A stretch of 42,136 nucleotides of DNA from Chloroflexota bacterium (GTDB lineage Bacteria; Chloroflexota; Anaerolineae; J036; Brachytrichaceae), in contig JAUQQA010000021.1 of the NCBI GenBank assembly GCA_030550095.1, forward strand, positions 1-42,136, given 5' to 3'. Under the pieces are notes generated by a model. That model searched no databases. It had not been told where the DNA came from and saw only the letters and a program-made list of their open reading frames with translations. Positions within the stretch are counted from its first letter, which is position 1. Each line of letters starts with the position of its first letter. Below are positions 24,471-32,530 of the stretch, in pieces. Both the position numbers and the translations under genes were made by a program.

Positions 24471-25715
24471 ATGCACACGCGAAGAGTTGTCGTCACTGGC
24501 ATTGGCGCGGTTACGCCGCTTGGGCTGGATATGGAAAGCACCTGGGAAGCGCTGATCAACGGGCGCTCAGGTGTTGGTCCGATCACGCGCTTCGATTCGA
24601 GCATCTTGCCCGTCCACGTCGCATGCGAGGTGCGCAACTTCGATCCCACGCCCTATGTGGATCCGCGCGAAGTGCGCCGCACCGACTTGTTCGAGCAATA
24701 CGCGCTCGCTGCGGCTCACCAAGCCGTCAAGCAAGCTGGGCTGGTCATCACGCCAGAGATCGCCGATGAGGTGGGCGTAGTCATTGGCTCTTCGGTGGGC
24801 GGGTTTAACACCATGCTTGCCCAGTATGACATTTTGCGCGAGCAAGGACCGCGCAAGATCAACCCCTTCGCTATCCCGATGATCATGAGCAACGGTGCGG
24901 CTGGGATGGTGGCGATCGCGTTTGGCGCGCGAGGACCTTCGTATTCGCCTGCCTCGGCGTGCGCAACGAGCAACGACAGCATCGGTCAAGCGAGTGAGTT
25001 GATCCGTCGTGGCGTGGCAAAGGTGATGATCTGTGGTGGCGCTGATGCGACGGTGAGCATCCTCGGCATGGCAGGGTTCGACCGCCTTGGCGCGCTCAGC
25101 CACAACAACGCTTTGCCCTCCACTTCACCGCGACCCTTCGATAAAAACCGCGATGGCATCGTGATGGGCGAAGGAGCGTGTGTGTTGGTGCTGGAAGAAC
25201 TTGAGTTTGCTAAAGCACGCGGCGCGCGCATCCTCGCCGAGGTGCTCGGCTACGGTCAAACTACCGACGCTTATCACGTGGTCGCGCCTGCCGAAGGTGG
25301 TGCGGGTGCCGTGCGCGCTATGCAACGCGCGCTGGCGCAAGCTGGCTTGCGCCCCGAGCAGGTGGACTACATCAACGCGCACGGCACGGCGACGCCGCTC
25401 AACGACATCGCCGAGACGCAGGCGGTGAAGACCGTTTTCGGCGATTACGCCTACAAGATCCCCATGAGCAGCACCAAGAGCATGACGGGGCACATGATGG
25501 GCGCAACAGGCGCGCTCGAGGCAGCGGTGTGCATCTACGCGATCCAGCACGGCATCGTCCCGCCCACCATCAACCTCACCGAGCCAGACCCACAATGTGA
25601 CCTCGACTATGTGCCTGGCGAAGCGCGCGTGCATCGTGTGAACTTCGCGATGAACAACTCGTTTGGCTTTGGAGGGCACAACAGCGTGCTCATCTTTGGG
25701 CGCTACGACGAATGA
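24471..25715 (+). CDS. fabF: Beta-ketoacyl-ACP synthase II (FabF)
   Basis: FabF condenses malonyl-ACP with acyl-ACP in fatty acid elongation. The 414 residues match the family. The active site is complete: Cys164 in SPASACATSND, His304 in INAHGTATPLND, Lys336 in SSTKSMTGH and His341 in GHMMGATGALEA. The closing glycine-rich motif is SFGFGGHNSVLIF. It is likely the first gene of a two-gene unit with rnc, whose start overlaps its stop (ATGA). The frequent neighbour acpP is not present. Confidence 0.97.
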   Translation: MHTRRVVVTGIGAVTPLGLDMESTWEALINGRSGVGPITRFDSSILPVHVACEVRNFDPTPYVDPREVRRTDLFEQYALAAAHQAVKQAGLVITPEIADEVGVVIGSSVGGFNTMLAQYDILREQGPRKINPFAIPMIMSNGAAGMVAIAFGARGPSYSPASACATSNDSIGQASELIRRGVAKVMICGGADATVSILGMAGFDRLGALSHNNALPSTSPRPFDKNRDGIVMGEGACVLVLEELEFAKARGARILAEVLGYGQTTDAYHVVAPAEGGAGAVRAMQRALAQAGLRPEQVDYINAHGTATPLNDIAETQAVKTVFGDYAYKIPMSSTKSMTGHMMGATGALEAAVCIYAIQHGIVPPTINLTEPDPQCDLDYVPGEARVHRVNFAMNNSFGFGGHNSVLIFGRYDE

Positions 25716-26410
25716 CGCTCCCAGCGTTCCGCGATCCCGCACTGCTCGAGCTCGCGCTCACGCACACTTCCTACGCCAACGAACACCCCGAGCTTGCAGG
25801 CGCACACAATGAACGCTTGGAGTTTCTTGGCGATGCGGTGCTCGACTTCATCGCCGCTGATTGGCTCTTTCACAAACATCCCGACTTTGACGAAGGGCGG
25901 CTCACCACGCTGCGCGCAGCGCTAGTGCGCGTGCAAACGCTGGCAGAACTTGCGCGCGCCATCGGCTTGCCTGAGCACCTTCGCCTCGGCAAAGGTGAAG
26001 AAGAAAGCGGCGGGCGTGAGCGCGCCAACATCTTAGGCGATGCCTTCGAGGCGTTGCTTGGCGCGCTTTACCTTGACCAGGGCATCGAAGCCGTGCGCGC
26101 TTTCTTAGTGCCGCTGTTGGAGCAAGCCCTCGTGCGCATCATGCAGGCGAACCTCGACCGCGACGCGAAAAGCCGCCTGCAAGAGTGGGCGCAAGGCACG
26201 CTCGGCGTGACGCCGCGTTATCGGCTCGTCAGCAGCGAAGGTCCTGACCACGCCAAGACGTTCACAGTGGCGGTGTGGATCGGCGATCGCATGGCGGCGA
26301 CGGGTCGCGGCAGCAGCAAACAACAGGCAGAGCAAGCTGCCGCCGCCTATGTGCTCGAGCACCTCTCGGAGTTTTTGCAAGAGGGTGAGGTCGCTGCAAA
26401 CCCCACTTAG
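25712..26410 (+). CDS. rnc: Ribonuclease III
   Basis: RNase III cleaves double-stranded RNA in rRNA processing and mRNA decay. The 232-residue protein has the signature NERLEFLGDAVLDF (residues 33-46) and the second acidic cluster in NILGDAFEALLGALYLDQG. A C-terminal dsRNA-binding domain runs from about residue 155 (DAKSRLQEWAQ, then GRGSSKQQAEQAAA). The start overlaps the fabF stop by 4 nt, so translation is coupled. Its stop overlaps, tail to tail, the stop of the DUF58 gene on the other strand. Confidence 0.97.
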   Translation: MTLPAFRDPALLELALTHTSYANEHPELAGAHNERLEFLGDAVLDFIAADWLFHKHPDFDEGRLTTLRAALVRVQTLAELARAIGLPEHLRLGKGEEESGGRERANILGDAFEALLGALYLDQGIEAVRAFLVPLLEQALVRIMQANLDRDAKSRLQEWAQGTLGVTPRYRLVSSEGPDHAKTFTVAVWIGDRMAATGRGSSKQQAEQAAAAYVLEHLSEFLQEGEVAANPT

Positions 26411-27636
26411 CGCGCAGGCACTTGAAACGTCTCTGCAAAGGGCTGACCGTAGCGCACGACACGCACAGCGAGCTTGGGGTGGGTGAGCGCAGCGAGTGGT
26501 GGGGCAGCCAACTGAGCCTCGCCGAACGAGGCACGGTCGAACACAACGGCAAGCGCTGCGCGGCCCGCATGCACCACTTGCTGCAAGGCGTTTCCCCATG
26601 CTGGGTCGGGCGAGGGCGAAATGGCGATCACAAACGCGCTGCGTGGCAAGCCCGTTAGCGCTTCGGCGATGACGTGTGCAAAGGGCAGTTCGCCCTCAGC
26701 GCGAACAACCGCGAGCTGCTCAAGGATATGTTTGAGCTGCCGTGTGCCGGGTTCGGCAGGGATGTAGAGCCGATGTTGCGACCAGGCGATCAAGCCAACA
26801 GCGCGATGGTGTTCTAGAAAGTGTTGCGCCAGGCTTGCTGCAAGCGAGATGGTGTATTCCTCAGTGCTGGGGGGCAAGAGCGTGAAGTTGCCCACGGGCT
26901 TTGCCGTGCTTGAAGTGAAGTGCACGGCGCGCTCAAGGTCAAGCACGAGCCAGATCGCGCCCACTGGATCTTGCTCAAATGCCTTTGCGATGAGCTTCTG
27001 CCGGCGCGCCGTGCTGGGCCAATGGATGCGATTGAGGCTATCGCCTGCGGCGTACTCGCGCACGCCGCTCACGTTGGCGCTTGTGCTCAGCGTTTGTCGT
27101 AGGCGTGCGGTCTCCTCAAAGCCGATCTCGGCGGTGGGCAACACCATGCTGAGAGGACACGTGTATGGCAACACAAGCACGCGCCTGGTCTGGTGCAAGC
27201 GTCGGCGCACCTCAAACAATCCGAGCGGGTCGCTGGCGCACACTTCCACCGGGCCAAGGGTGAACGCACCGCGTTGGGTGCACAGCGTGCTCACGCGCCA
27301 ACCGCGCCACTGTCTTCCTGCTAGCAGCGTGATCCAGCGGCTTGCATTGTGCCCAGGCAAAGTGGAGTGATCCACCACCTCGATCCAGAGCCGAGGCAAG
27401 AGGCTCAGATTGGTAAGGCGCAACGATTCCTCGAACCAGCCCCCCACTTGAACTTGGCTCGACGCTGCGCGGCGGGAAAAACGCAGCCAGTTTGTGCTTA
27501 GCCATGCCCATGCTGGTGCGGCGAGGCTAAGCGCCAGCAAGGCCCCCGCAACGGCCCAAAAGATGCTTCGACCGCTAAGGAGCGCTGCTGCGCAAGCTGC
27601 GAGCAAAACCAGCCACAGCAGGCGGTAGTAGGTCAT
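26407..27636 (-). CDS. DUF58 domain protein, MoxR partner
   Basis: This 409-residue protein has two N-terminal membrane segments (about 5-25 and 25-45), a beta-rich region and a DUF58 domain. The diagnostic DUF58 motif is [20 protein letters not shown]. The later part has a VWA-like arrangement starting at [11 protein letters not shown], but the metal-site serines are not clear. DUF58 proteins act with MoxR AAA+ ATPases in assembling or maturing other proteins; the client is unknown. The start ATG overlaps the moxR stop (ATGA), so the two are translationally coupled. Confidence 0.9.
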   Translation of the reverse strand: MTYYRLLWLVLLAACAAALLSGRSIFWAVAGALLALSLAAPAWAWLSTNWLRFSRRAASSQVQVGGWFEESLRLTNLSLLPRLWIEVVDHSTLPGHNASRWITLLAGRQWRGWRVSTLCTQRGAFTLGPVEVCASDPLGLFEVRRRLHQTRRVLVLPYTCPLSMVLPTAEIGFEETARLRQTLSTSANVSGVREYAAGDSLNRIHWPSTARRQKLIAKAFEQDPVGAIWLVLDLERAVHFTSSTAKPVGNFTLLPPSTEEYTISLAASLAQHFLEHHRAVGLIAWSQHRLYIPAEPGTRQLKHILEQLAVVRAEGELPFAHVIAEALTGLPRSAFVIAISPSPDPAWGNALQQVVHAGRAALAVVFDRASFGEAQLAAPPLAALTHPKLAVRVVRYGQPFAETFQVPAR

Positions 27637-28646
27637 CGCGCGCGCGCGCCGGGAGCCGGAACTTGCGTGAGCACCTCGTCGAGCACGTGGGCGCTGGTCA
27701 TGCCCTTCACACGTGCTGAGGCGTTCAAGATGAGGCGATGGGCCAGCGTTGGGACCACAAGCGCCTTCACGTCGTCAGGGATCACGTAGTCGCGTCCACG
27801 CAAGAGCGCATGGGCGCAGGCTGTGCGGTAAAGCGTGAGCGCGCCGCGCGGGCTTGCGCCGAGATACACGTCGGGTTGATGGCGCGTGGCCTCGACGATT
27901 TGGGCGATGTAGCGCTTGATGGACGGGTCCACGTACACCGCTTGCAGTGCGGATTGTGCCTGCACCAGCTCCTCTGGCGTCGTCACTTGCTGGATGCGCT
28001 CGAGGGGATGACCACGGTGTTGCGCGTCGAAGATGGCGATTTGCTCCTCGAGCGTGGGGTAGCCGAGCGAGAGGCGCATGAGGAAACGATCTAGCTGCGC
28101 CTCGGGCAAGGGGAACGTGCCTTCGTATTCGATGGGGTTTTGCGTGGCGAGCACAAGGAAAGGTTGGCGGAGCGGATAGGTAACCCCGTCCACGGTGACT
28201 TGCCGCTCTTCCATCGCCTCGAGCAGCGCGGATTGTGTCTTCGGCGTGGCGCGGTTGATCTCGTCCGCCAGGACGATCTGCGCCATGATGGGTCCAGGGC
28301 GGAACTCGAACTCGCCGCGCTTCTGGTTGTAGATCGCCACGCCCGTCACGTCGCTGGGGAGCATATCGGGCGTGAATTGGATGCGGTTGAACGTGCCGCC
28401 GATGGAGCGCGCTAACGCCTTGGCAAGCACCGTCTTGCCCACGCCGGGCACGTCCTCGATGAGCAGATGTCCTTGGCAAAGTAAACAGATGGTGGCAAGC
28501 TCAATTGCCTCGCGCTTGCCGATGATGACGCGCGCGACGTTCTCGATGATCGCCTGCGCGATGGTGCGGGCGTGTTGCACGGCGTCGTAGGGCGCAACAC
28601 GCCCGTGGTCAACTTCAGTGAGGATGATGCGTTGAGGCGTTGTCAC
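27633..28646 (-). CDS. MoxR-family AAA+ ATPase
   Basis: This 337-residue AAA+ ATPase is thought to act as a chaperone with the DUF58 protein encoded next. Motifs are Walker [15 protein letters not shown], Walker [21 protein letters not shown], sensor 1 [20 protein letters not shown], and a C-terminal lid with [14 protein letters not shown]. It starts at GTG 28646, overlapping the stop of tpx by 4 nt (GTGA). It therefore depends on tpx translation, which is an unusual leading gene for a MoxR pair. Confidence 0.95.
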   Translation of the reverse strand: MTTPQRIILTEVDHGRVAPYDAVQHARTIAQAIIENVARVIIGKREAIELATICLLCQGHLLIEDVPGVGKTVLAKALARSIGGTFNRIQFTPDMLPSDVTGVAIYNQKRGEFEFRPGPIMAQIVLADEINRATPKTQSALLEAMEERQVTVDGVTYPLRQPFLVLATQNPIEYEGTFPLPEAQLDRFLMRLSLGYPTLEEQIAIFDAQHRGHPLERIQQVTTPEELVQAQSALQAVYVDPSIKRYIAQIVEATRHQPDVYLGASPRGALTLYRTACAHALLRGRDYVIPDDVKALVVPTLAHRLILNASARVKGMTSAHVLDEVLTQVPAPGARAR

Positions 28647-29170
28647 TGGTTAAGCAGCTTACGCACAGCCTCTAGCGCAGCGTCGTAGTCTGGGTGCTGT
28701 GCGATCTCGGGAACGTACTCAGCATACACGATGGTGTCATCCTTGTCCACGACGAACACAGCGCGCTGCTCGATGCGCATCTCCTTCACGTGTGTGCCCA
28801 CTGCGTCGCCGAACGCCATAGATTCATGGTCGGAGAGCACGATCACGTTTTTGGCGTCGCGCTCGTTCAACCAGCGGCGCTGCGCCCAAGGCAGGTCGGC
28901 GCTGACGGTGATCACTTTCACCTTGTTGCCGAGCTTTTCGGCTTCCTCGTCGAAGCGGCGGGTTTGCGCGTCGCAAATACCGGTATCCAGCGAGGGCACC
29001 ACGCTGATCAGGCGGATGTGTCCGCTATAGTCGGCGAGGTTCACCTTCGTCCACTCAGTCGTGGTGAGCGTGACAGCAGGGAACTTGTCACCGGGCTTCA
29101 GGCGCGGACCGATCACCGTCAACGGGTTGCCCTTCAAGGTCAACTCATTGGTTCGCTCAATGGTCGTCAT
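28643..29170 (-). CDS. tpx: Thiol peroxidase Tpx without resolving cysteine
   Basis: This 175-residue peroxiredoxin of the Tpx type would reduce hydrogen and lipid peroxides. The peroxidatic Cys66 lies in [15 protein letters not shown] (most homologues have SLDTxVCDxQT). The usual resolving cysteine, in the segment equivalent to SADLPFAQxRxC, is replaced by Leu101 ([16 protein letters not shown]). Cys66 is the only cysteine in the protein. It must therefore act as a 1-Cys enzyme using an external thiol, or be impaired. A good Shine-Dalgarno (AGGGAG) precedes the ATG, and TAGGAT at 29209-29204 is a possible -10. It overlaps moxR. Confidence 0.94.
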   Translation of the reverse strand: MTTIERTNELTLKGNPLTVIGPRLKPGDKFPAVTLTTTEWTKVNLADYSGHIRLISVVPSLDTGICDAQTRRFDEEAEKLGNKVKVITVSADLPWAQRRWLNERDAKNVIVLSDHESMAFGDAVGTHVKEMRIEQRAVFVVDKDDTIVYAEYVPEIAQHPDYDAALEAVRKLLNQ

Positions 29171-29239
29171 AGGTTCTCCCTCATCGTCGTGAAAGTTGAC
29201 TGCATCCTACCATGCGCGCGGGCGCGCTGGCTGGAGGCG

Positions 29240-30070
29240 CTAAGCCTCTGCAAGGCGCGCGTGCAAATGGCGGTTGATCTGCTGGAGCACTGCCGCAGAG
29301 CGCGGGCTGCGCTCCAACACGTGGGTGATGTAGGCGCGGAGCACACGCGCCACGGCTTCGTGCACGTCAGGCGAAAGGTAAGATGTGGCGAGCGCTGCGA
29401 GAGGTTGGGTGTGCATGGTGCGCAGGGCAGCCAATGCTGCGCGTGGCAGGGGAAGCGCATCTGGAGCTTGTGCAAGCAGGACCTCGCGGACGACGCCGCC
29501 GCTGATCGGTGAGAACCAGGCTTGTGCGCGCGTCGTGTCTTGATCCACCTCGAGCGGCTGTTGGCTCAGCGCGCATGTGAAAAGCTGAGGGCGGTAGCCC
29601 TCAAGGGTGAGCAAATGTAGCTCGTAGGCGCGGGTGATGAGTGGCGGGTCGGCTGCCTCGCACAAGGCGAGCAGCCCTTCGGCGAGCAGGTGGAACAGCG
29701 CGGCGCTTTCCGTCTCGATGGGCGCGAAAGACTCGGCAAGCTCGCACAAGTAGTGTGCCAGCGCGCCGCGCTGCAAGTCCTCGCGCAAGCGGCGGTGCGG
29801 CTCGAGCAACTCGGCTTGTGTCACAAGGTCGAATTGGCGCCCACGCGCCAGCAACACCTGCGCGCGTGCGAACAACTCAACGTGCCCTGCCTTGCGCGAG
29901 GTCACGCGCCGCGCGCCCTTGGCGAGCACGCGCTTCAGCCCGTGCTCTGGTGTAAGGATGGTGAGCACGCGGTCAGCCTCGCCGAAGTCGGTGCGTCGCA
30001 GCACGATGGCTTGTGTGGTGTAGGTGCGGATGCGCTGCGCGGTGCGTGCGACAGAGCTATGTTCAGGCAT
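29240..30070 (-). CDS. recO: DNA repair protein RecO
   Basis: RecO helps load RecA on gapped DNA together with RecR. The 276-residue protein has the N-terminal OB fold (TQAIVLRRTDFGEADRVLTI, LKRVLAKGARR) and the helical C-terminal domain. The zinc-finger segment common in many RecO proteins (two CxxC pairs) is reduced to one cysteine here (LFTCALSQQP, then FSPISGGVVR), so it probably does not bind zinc. It starts 3 nt after the M50 protease stop and is co-transcribed with it. A small inverted repeat (GAGGC/GCCTC, 29234-29248) overlaps its stop. Confidence 0.92.
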   Translation of the reverse strand: MPEHSSVARTAQRIRTYTTQAIVLRRTDFGEADRVLTILTPEHGLKRVLAKGARRVTSRKAGHVELFARAQVLLARGRQFDLVTQAELLEPHRRLREDLQRGALAHYLCELAESFAPIETESAALFHLLAEGLLALCEAADPPLITRAYELHLLTLEGYRPQLFTCALSQQPLEVDQDTTRAQAWFSPISGGVVREVLLAQAPDALPLPRAALAALRTMHTQPLAALATSYLSPDVHEAVARVLRAYITHVLERSPRSAAVLQQINRHLHARLAEA

Positions 30071-30073
30071 GGC

Positions 30074-31192
30074 TCACAGCGGGCGCGCGGTGAACAGCGC
30101 GAAGAACAAGCCGACGGTGCCGAAGAAGAGCACCGTGCGCTTGAAGTCCAGCGGCGTAAGGTCGTTCAGCGGGCGGGCGCGCGTGGTGCCGCTGAACAAC
30201 GCGAAGAGCATCCACACCAGCCACGTTGTCGAGGTGGTGACGCCGAGCACTCCCATGAAGGCAATGGCGAGATACGTCAGCCACTTCGCCCACGTCTCGC
30301 CGAGTGCCGCGTAAGCGACATGACCGCCGTCAAGCTGCCCCACAGGCAGCAAGTTGATCGCAGTGACCACAAGCCCAAACCGCGCTGCCAGCAGCACCGG
30401 GTTGAGGTAAATGCCGTTGTCTATCGCTTCGGGTCTGAAGATCGCGGTGAGGGCTTGGATGAGGAGGGAACGGTTGCTGGGCGCCGGGTTTGGCGAGACC
30501 TCGGCAATCAGCAAGCCGACGATGTAAAGAGGGATCGCGACCAGCAGCCCTGCGATGGGGCCGCCGAGGCCGACATCGAACAACGCGCGGCGGTCGCGCG
30601 CGGGTGCGCGCATTTGAATAAACGCGCCGAAGGTGCCGAGGGTGCCCGGCAAAGGCACGGGGATGAAGTAGGGCAGCGTCACGGCGAGCTTGTGCCGCCG
30701 CGCGAGTGCGTAGTGCCCCAACTCGTGCGCGCCGAGGATCGCCATGAGCGTGAGCGAGAAGGGAACGCCGTGAGCGAGGATGTTGGCGATCGAAAATGCA
30801 CTGTTGCGGCTCAAGCTGAGCGCGAACATCCCGCCGAACACCGTGGTGGTGACGAGGGTGGCGAAGAAGAGCAGCGCGCTGAGCAACACGCTGGTTGGTG
30901 CGCTCTGCGCGATCGTGCCATGCGCGACAACAACCAATTGGCGCTCGCCCTCGGCGTGGCGCAACAAAGGCACGTAGCCGAGATCGGCAAGGCGCGCTTG
31001 CAAGTGGCTGAAAGCTGCGTCGGGGTCAACGAGCAACCTGCCAACAAAGCGCAACGAGGGCGTTAGATGCTCGCTGTCGGTTTCGATCTCTTCGATTGCC
31101 ATCACCTCCGCCACGCGCGCGCGCAACAGCATGATCAGGTCGCTCGTGCTCAGCGTAGGTGTGGCAAGGCTGCTCACGTTTTGCTCGCTCAC
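30074..31192 (-). CDS. Site-2-protease-like M50 membrane metalloprotease (EGY1-like)
   Basis: This 372-residue intramembrane zinc protease starts at GTG 31192. The first 95 residues are a soluble domain resembling the N-terminal part of plant and cyanobacterial EGY proteases. Membrane segments begin at about residue 100. The zinc site is HELGH (156-160) plus Asp288 in NLLPVGQLDGGH (280-291). The topology and the GTFGAFIQMR loop fit the EGY branch. The substrate is unknown, possibly a membrane-tethered regulator. An ATG two bases upstream is out of frame. CATACT (31205-31200) sits 7 nt before the start, and recO follows after 3 nt. Confidence 0.9.
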   Translation of the reverse strand: MSEQNVSSLATPTLSTSDLIMLLRARVAEVMAIEEIETDSEHLTPSLRFVGRLLVDPDAAFSHLQARLADLGYVPLLRHAEGERQLVVVAHGTIAQSAPTSVLLSALLFFATLVTTTVFGGMFALSLSRNSAFSIANILAHGVPFSLTLMAILGAHELGHYALARRHKLAVTLPYFIPVPLPGTLGTFGAFIQMRAPARDRRALFDVGLGGPIAGLLVAIPLYIVGLLIAEVSPNPAPSNRSLLIQALTAIFRPEAIDNGIYLNPVLLAARFGLVVTAINLLPVGQLDGGHVAYAALGETWAKWLTYLAIAFMGVLGVTTSTTWLVWMLFALFSGTTRARPLNDLTPLDFKRTVLFFGTVGLFFALFTARPL

Positions 31193-31199
31193 ATGGTGA

Positions 31200-31205
31200 A
31201 GTATG
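31200..31205 (-). promoter_or_regulatory. -10-like box CATACT before the M50 protease gene
   Basis: Read on the minus strand, CATACT ends 7 nt before GTG 31192, with no Shine-Dalgarno between. The 18 bp palindrome at 31209-31226 lies immediately upstream, in the -15 to -30 zone of such a promoter. Confidence 0.35.
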
Positions 31206-31208
31206 CAA

Positions 31209-31226
31209 CCGAACGCGCGCGTTCGG
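31209..31226. repeat. Perfect 18 bp palindrome between metB-like and M50 genes
   Basis: The sequence CCGAACGCGCGCGTTCGG is fully self-complementary. It is 18 nt past the metB-like stop and 16 nt before the M50 start. It may be an operator of the recO/M50 promoter or a terminator stem without U-tract for the metB-like gene. Confidence 0.6.
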
Positions 31227-31243
31227 AGTTTGCTTACGCGGGG

Positions 31244-32410
31244 CTAAAGCGCCTCCAGCGCCTGCGCGAGGTCAGCGATGAGATCATCAGGATGTTCCAA
31301 GCCGATAGAGAGCCGAAGCAAGCCAGGCGGCAGCGTGCTGCTTGGTCCTTCAACCGAGGCGCGGTGATCGATCAAGCTCTCGACGCTGCCAAGGCTTGTG
31401 GCATGCGTGAAGAGGCGCAAGCGCCCAGCAAGCGCTAACGCATCGGCTTCAGTGCCGTCTATCTCGAAGGAAACCATCCCGCCGAATCCGCCGCGCATTT
31501 GTTTCTCGGCGATGGTGTGCCCAGGGTGCTCGGGGAGACCAGGGTAGTACACGCGCCGCACGCGCGGATGTTGCGCCAGGAACTGTGCGATCTGCAACGC
31601 TGAGGCAGATTGCGTGCGCACGCGCAGCGGCAGTGTGGGCAGGCTGCGAAGCAAGAGCCAACAATCAAACGCCGAGGGTGCGGCGCCGCCGAGCACTTGG
31701 TAAGCGCGCACGCGCTCGAAGAATGCGTCGTGCTCGCGTGCGATGACGCATCCGCCGAGCAAGTCGCTATGCCCCCCGATGTACTTCGTCGTTGAATGCA
31801 TCACAAGGTCCGCGCCGAGCGCAAGAGGGCTTTGCAAAATTGGAGTGGCGAAAGTGTTGTCGCAGATGCACAGCGCGCCATGCGCATGTGCGAGCGTTGC
31901 AAGCTCGGCGATGTCGGCGATGGTTAAACGCGGATTGGAAGGTGTCTCCACCCACAGGAGTCGCGTGTCGGGTCGAATTGCAGCCTGCACTGCCTCGAGG
32001 TTGTCCATGGGCACAAAGCTCACGCGAATGCCCCATTGCTCAGCGAAGCGCTGCGCGATGAGGCGCGTGCCGTGGTACACCTCTGCCGCGACGAGCACGT
32101 GATCGCCAGGGTTGAGCGCTTGGAAGACCGCGCTTGTGGCAGCGTTCCCCGAGGGGAATGCGGCGGCTACGCTGCCGCCCTCCAATGCAGCGAGCGCTTG
32201 TTCCAGCGCATGGCGGGTTGGGTTGTTCTCGCGCGCGTAGCTGAAGCCATGCGGGTAGCTCCCGTCGGCAGCGCGCAGAAAAGTGGTCGAAGGGTGAATC
32301 GGTGGCGTGACGCTGCCCGTCGTCGGATCAGGCGTGCGCCCAGCATGAACGGCGAGGGTCTCAAGGTGCATCGTGAGATCGCGAGGCTGAGGTGCATCGT
32401 GGGGCAACAT
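31244..32410 (-). CDS. metB: Cystathionine gamma-synthase / gamma-lyase family enzyme
   Basis: This PLP enzyme is of the Cys/Met metabolism family. It has 388 residues from ATG 32410; ATG 32371 (MHLETLAVHAG) gives 375 and the more typical family start. I prefer 32410 because TAGAAT lies 10 nt before it. Motifs are TPPIHPSTTF, the ENNPTRHALEQALAALEGG region, FPSGNAATSAV (phosphate loop) and DNTFATPILQSPLALGADLV. The PLP lysine is in HSTTKYIGGHSD (Lys209, or Lys196 in the shorter form). FTHATSLGSVESLIDHRA is near the end. Synthase, lyase and homocysteine-forming reactions cannot be separated by eye. Confidence 0.92.
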   Translation of the reverse strand: MLPHDAPQPRDLTMHLETLAVHAGRTPDPTTGSVTPPIHPSTTFLRAADGSYPHGFSYARENNPTRHALEQALAALEGGSVAAAFPSGNAATSAVFQALNPGDHVLVAAEVYHGTRLIAQRFAEQWGIRVSFVPMDNLEAVQAAIRPDTRLLWVETPSNPRLTIADIAELATLAHAHGALCICDNTFATPILQSPLALGADLVMHSTTKYIGGHSDLLGGCVIAREHDAFFERVRAYQVLGGAAPSAFDCWLLLRSLPTLPLRVRTQSASALQIAQFLAQHPRVRRVYYPGLPEHPGHTIAEKQMRGGFGGMVSFEIDGTEADALALAGRLRLFTHATSLGSVESLIDHRASVEGPSSTLPPGLLRLSIGLEHPDDLIADLAQALEAL

Positions 32411-32420
32411 GACAGCGCGC

Positions 32421-32426
32421 ATTCTA
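32421..32426 (-). promoter_or_regulatory. -10-like box TAGAAT before the metB-like gene
   Basis: On the minus strand TAGAAT is followed after 10 nt by ATG 32410. It matches the hexamer and spacing at 7760-7765 before the amidohydrolase gene. No -35 is obvious. Confidence 0.4.
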
Positions 32427-32488
32427 GCCTTGGAATGGCGCTGCGCTCCGAGGGCGACTCGCCGGAGCTGCGCGGGAAGGGCGCTCGC

Positions 32489-32494
32489 TATAAT
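32489..32494 (+). promoter_or_regulatory. -10 box of proS
   Basis: A perfect TATAAT lies 36 nt before ATG 32531. The -35 region (AGCTGC or nearby) is weak. No strong Shine-Dalgarno is seen. This region, 32411-32530, separates the divergent metB-like and proS genes. Confidence 0.5.
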
Positions 32495-32530
32495 CGGGCG
32501 CGCAATTTCGTCTGGAACGTCACGCAAACA

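Noticed and set aside
22989-24476. Minus-strand open frame of 495 codons opposite ssnA
   Set aside because: It lies antisense to the SsnA-type gene with intact metal motifs; composition is His/Arg/Ala-rich noise.
29690-31066. Plus-strand open frame of 458 codons opposite recO and the M50 gene
   Set aside because: It spans the junction of two convincing minus-strand genes and has an implausible Glu/Arg/His-rich composition.
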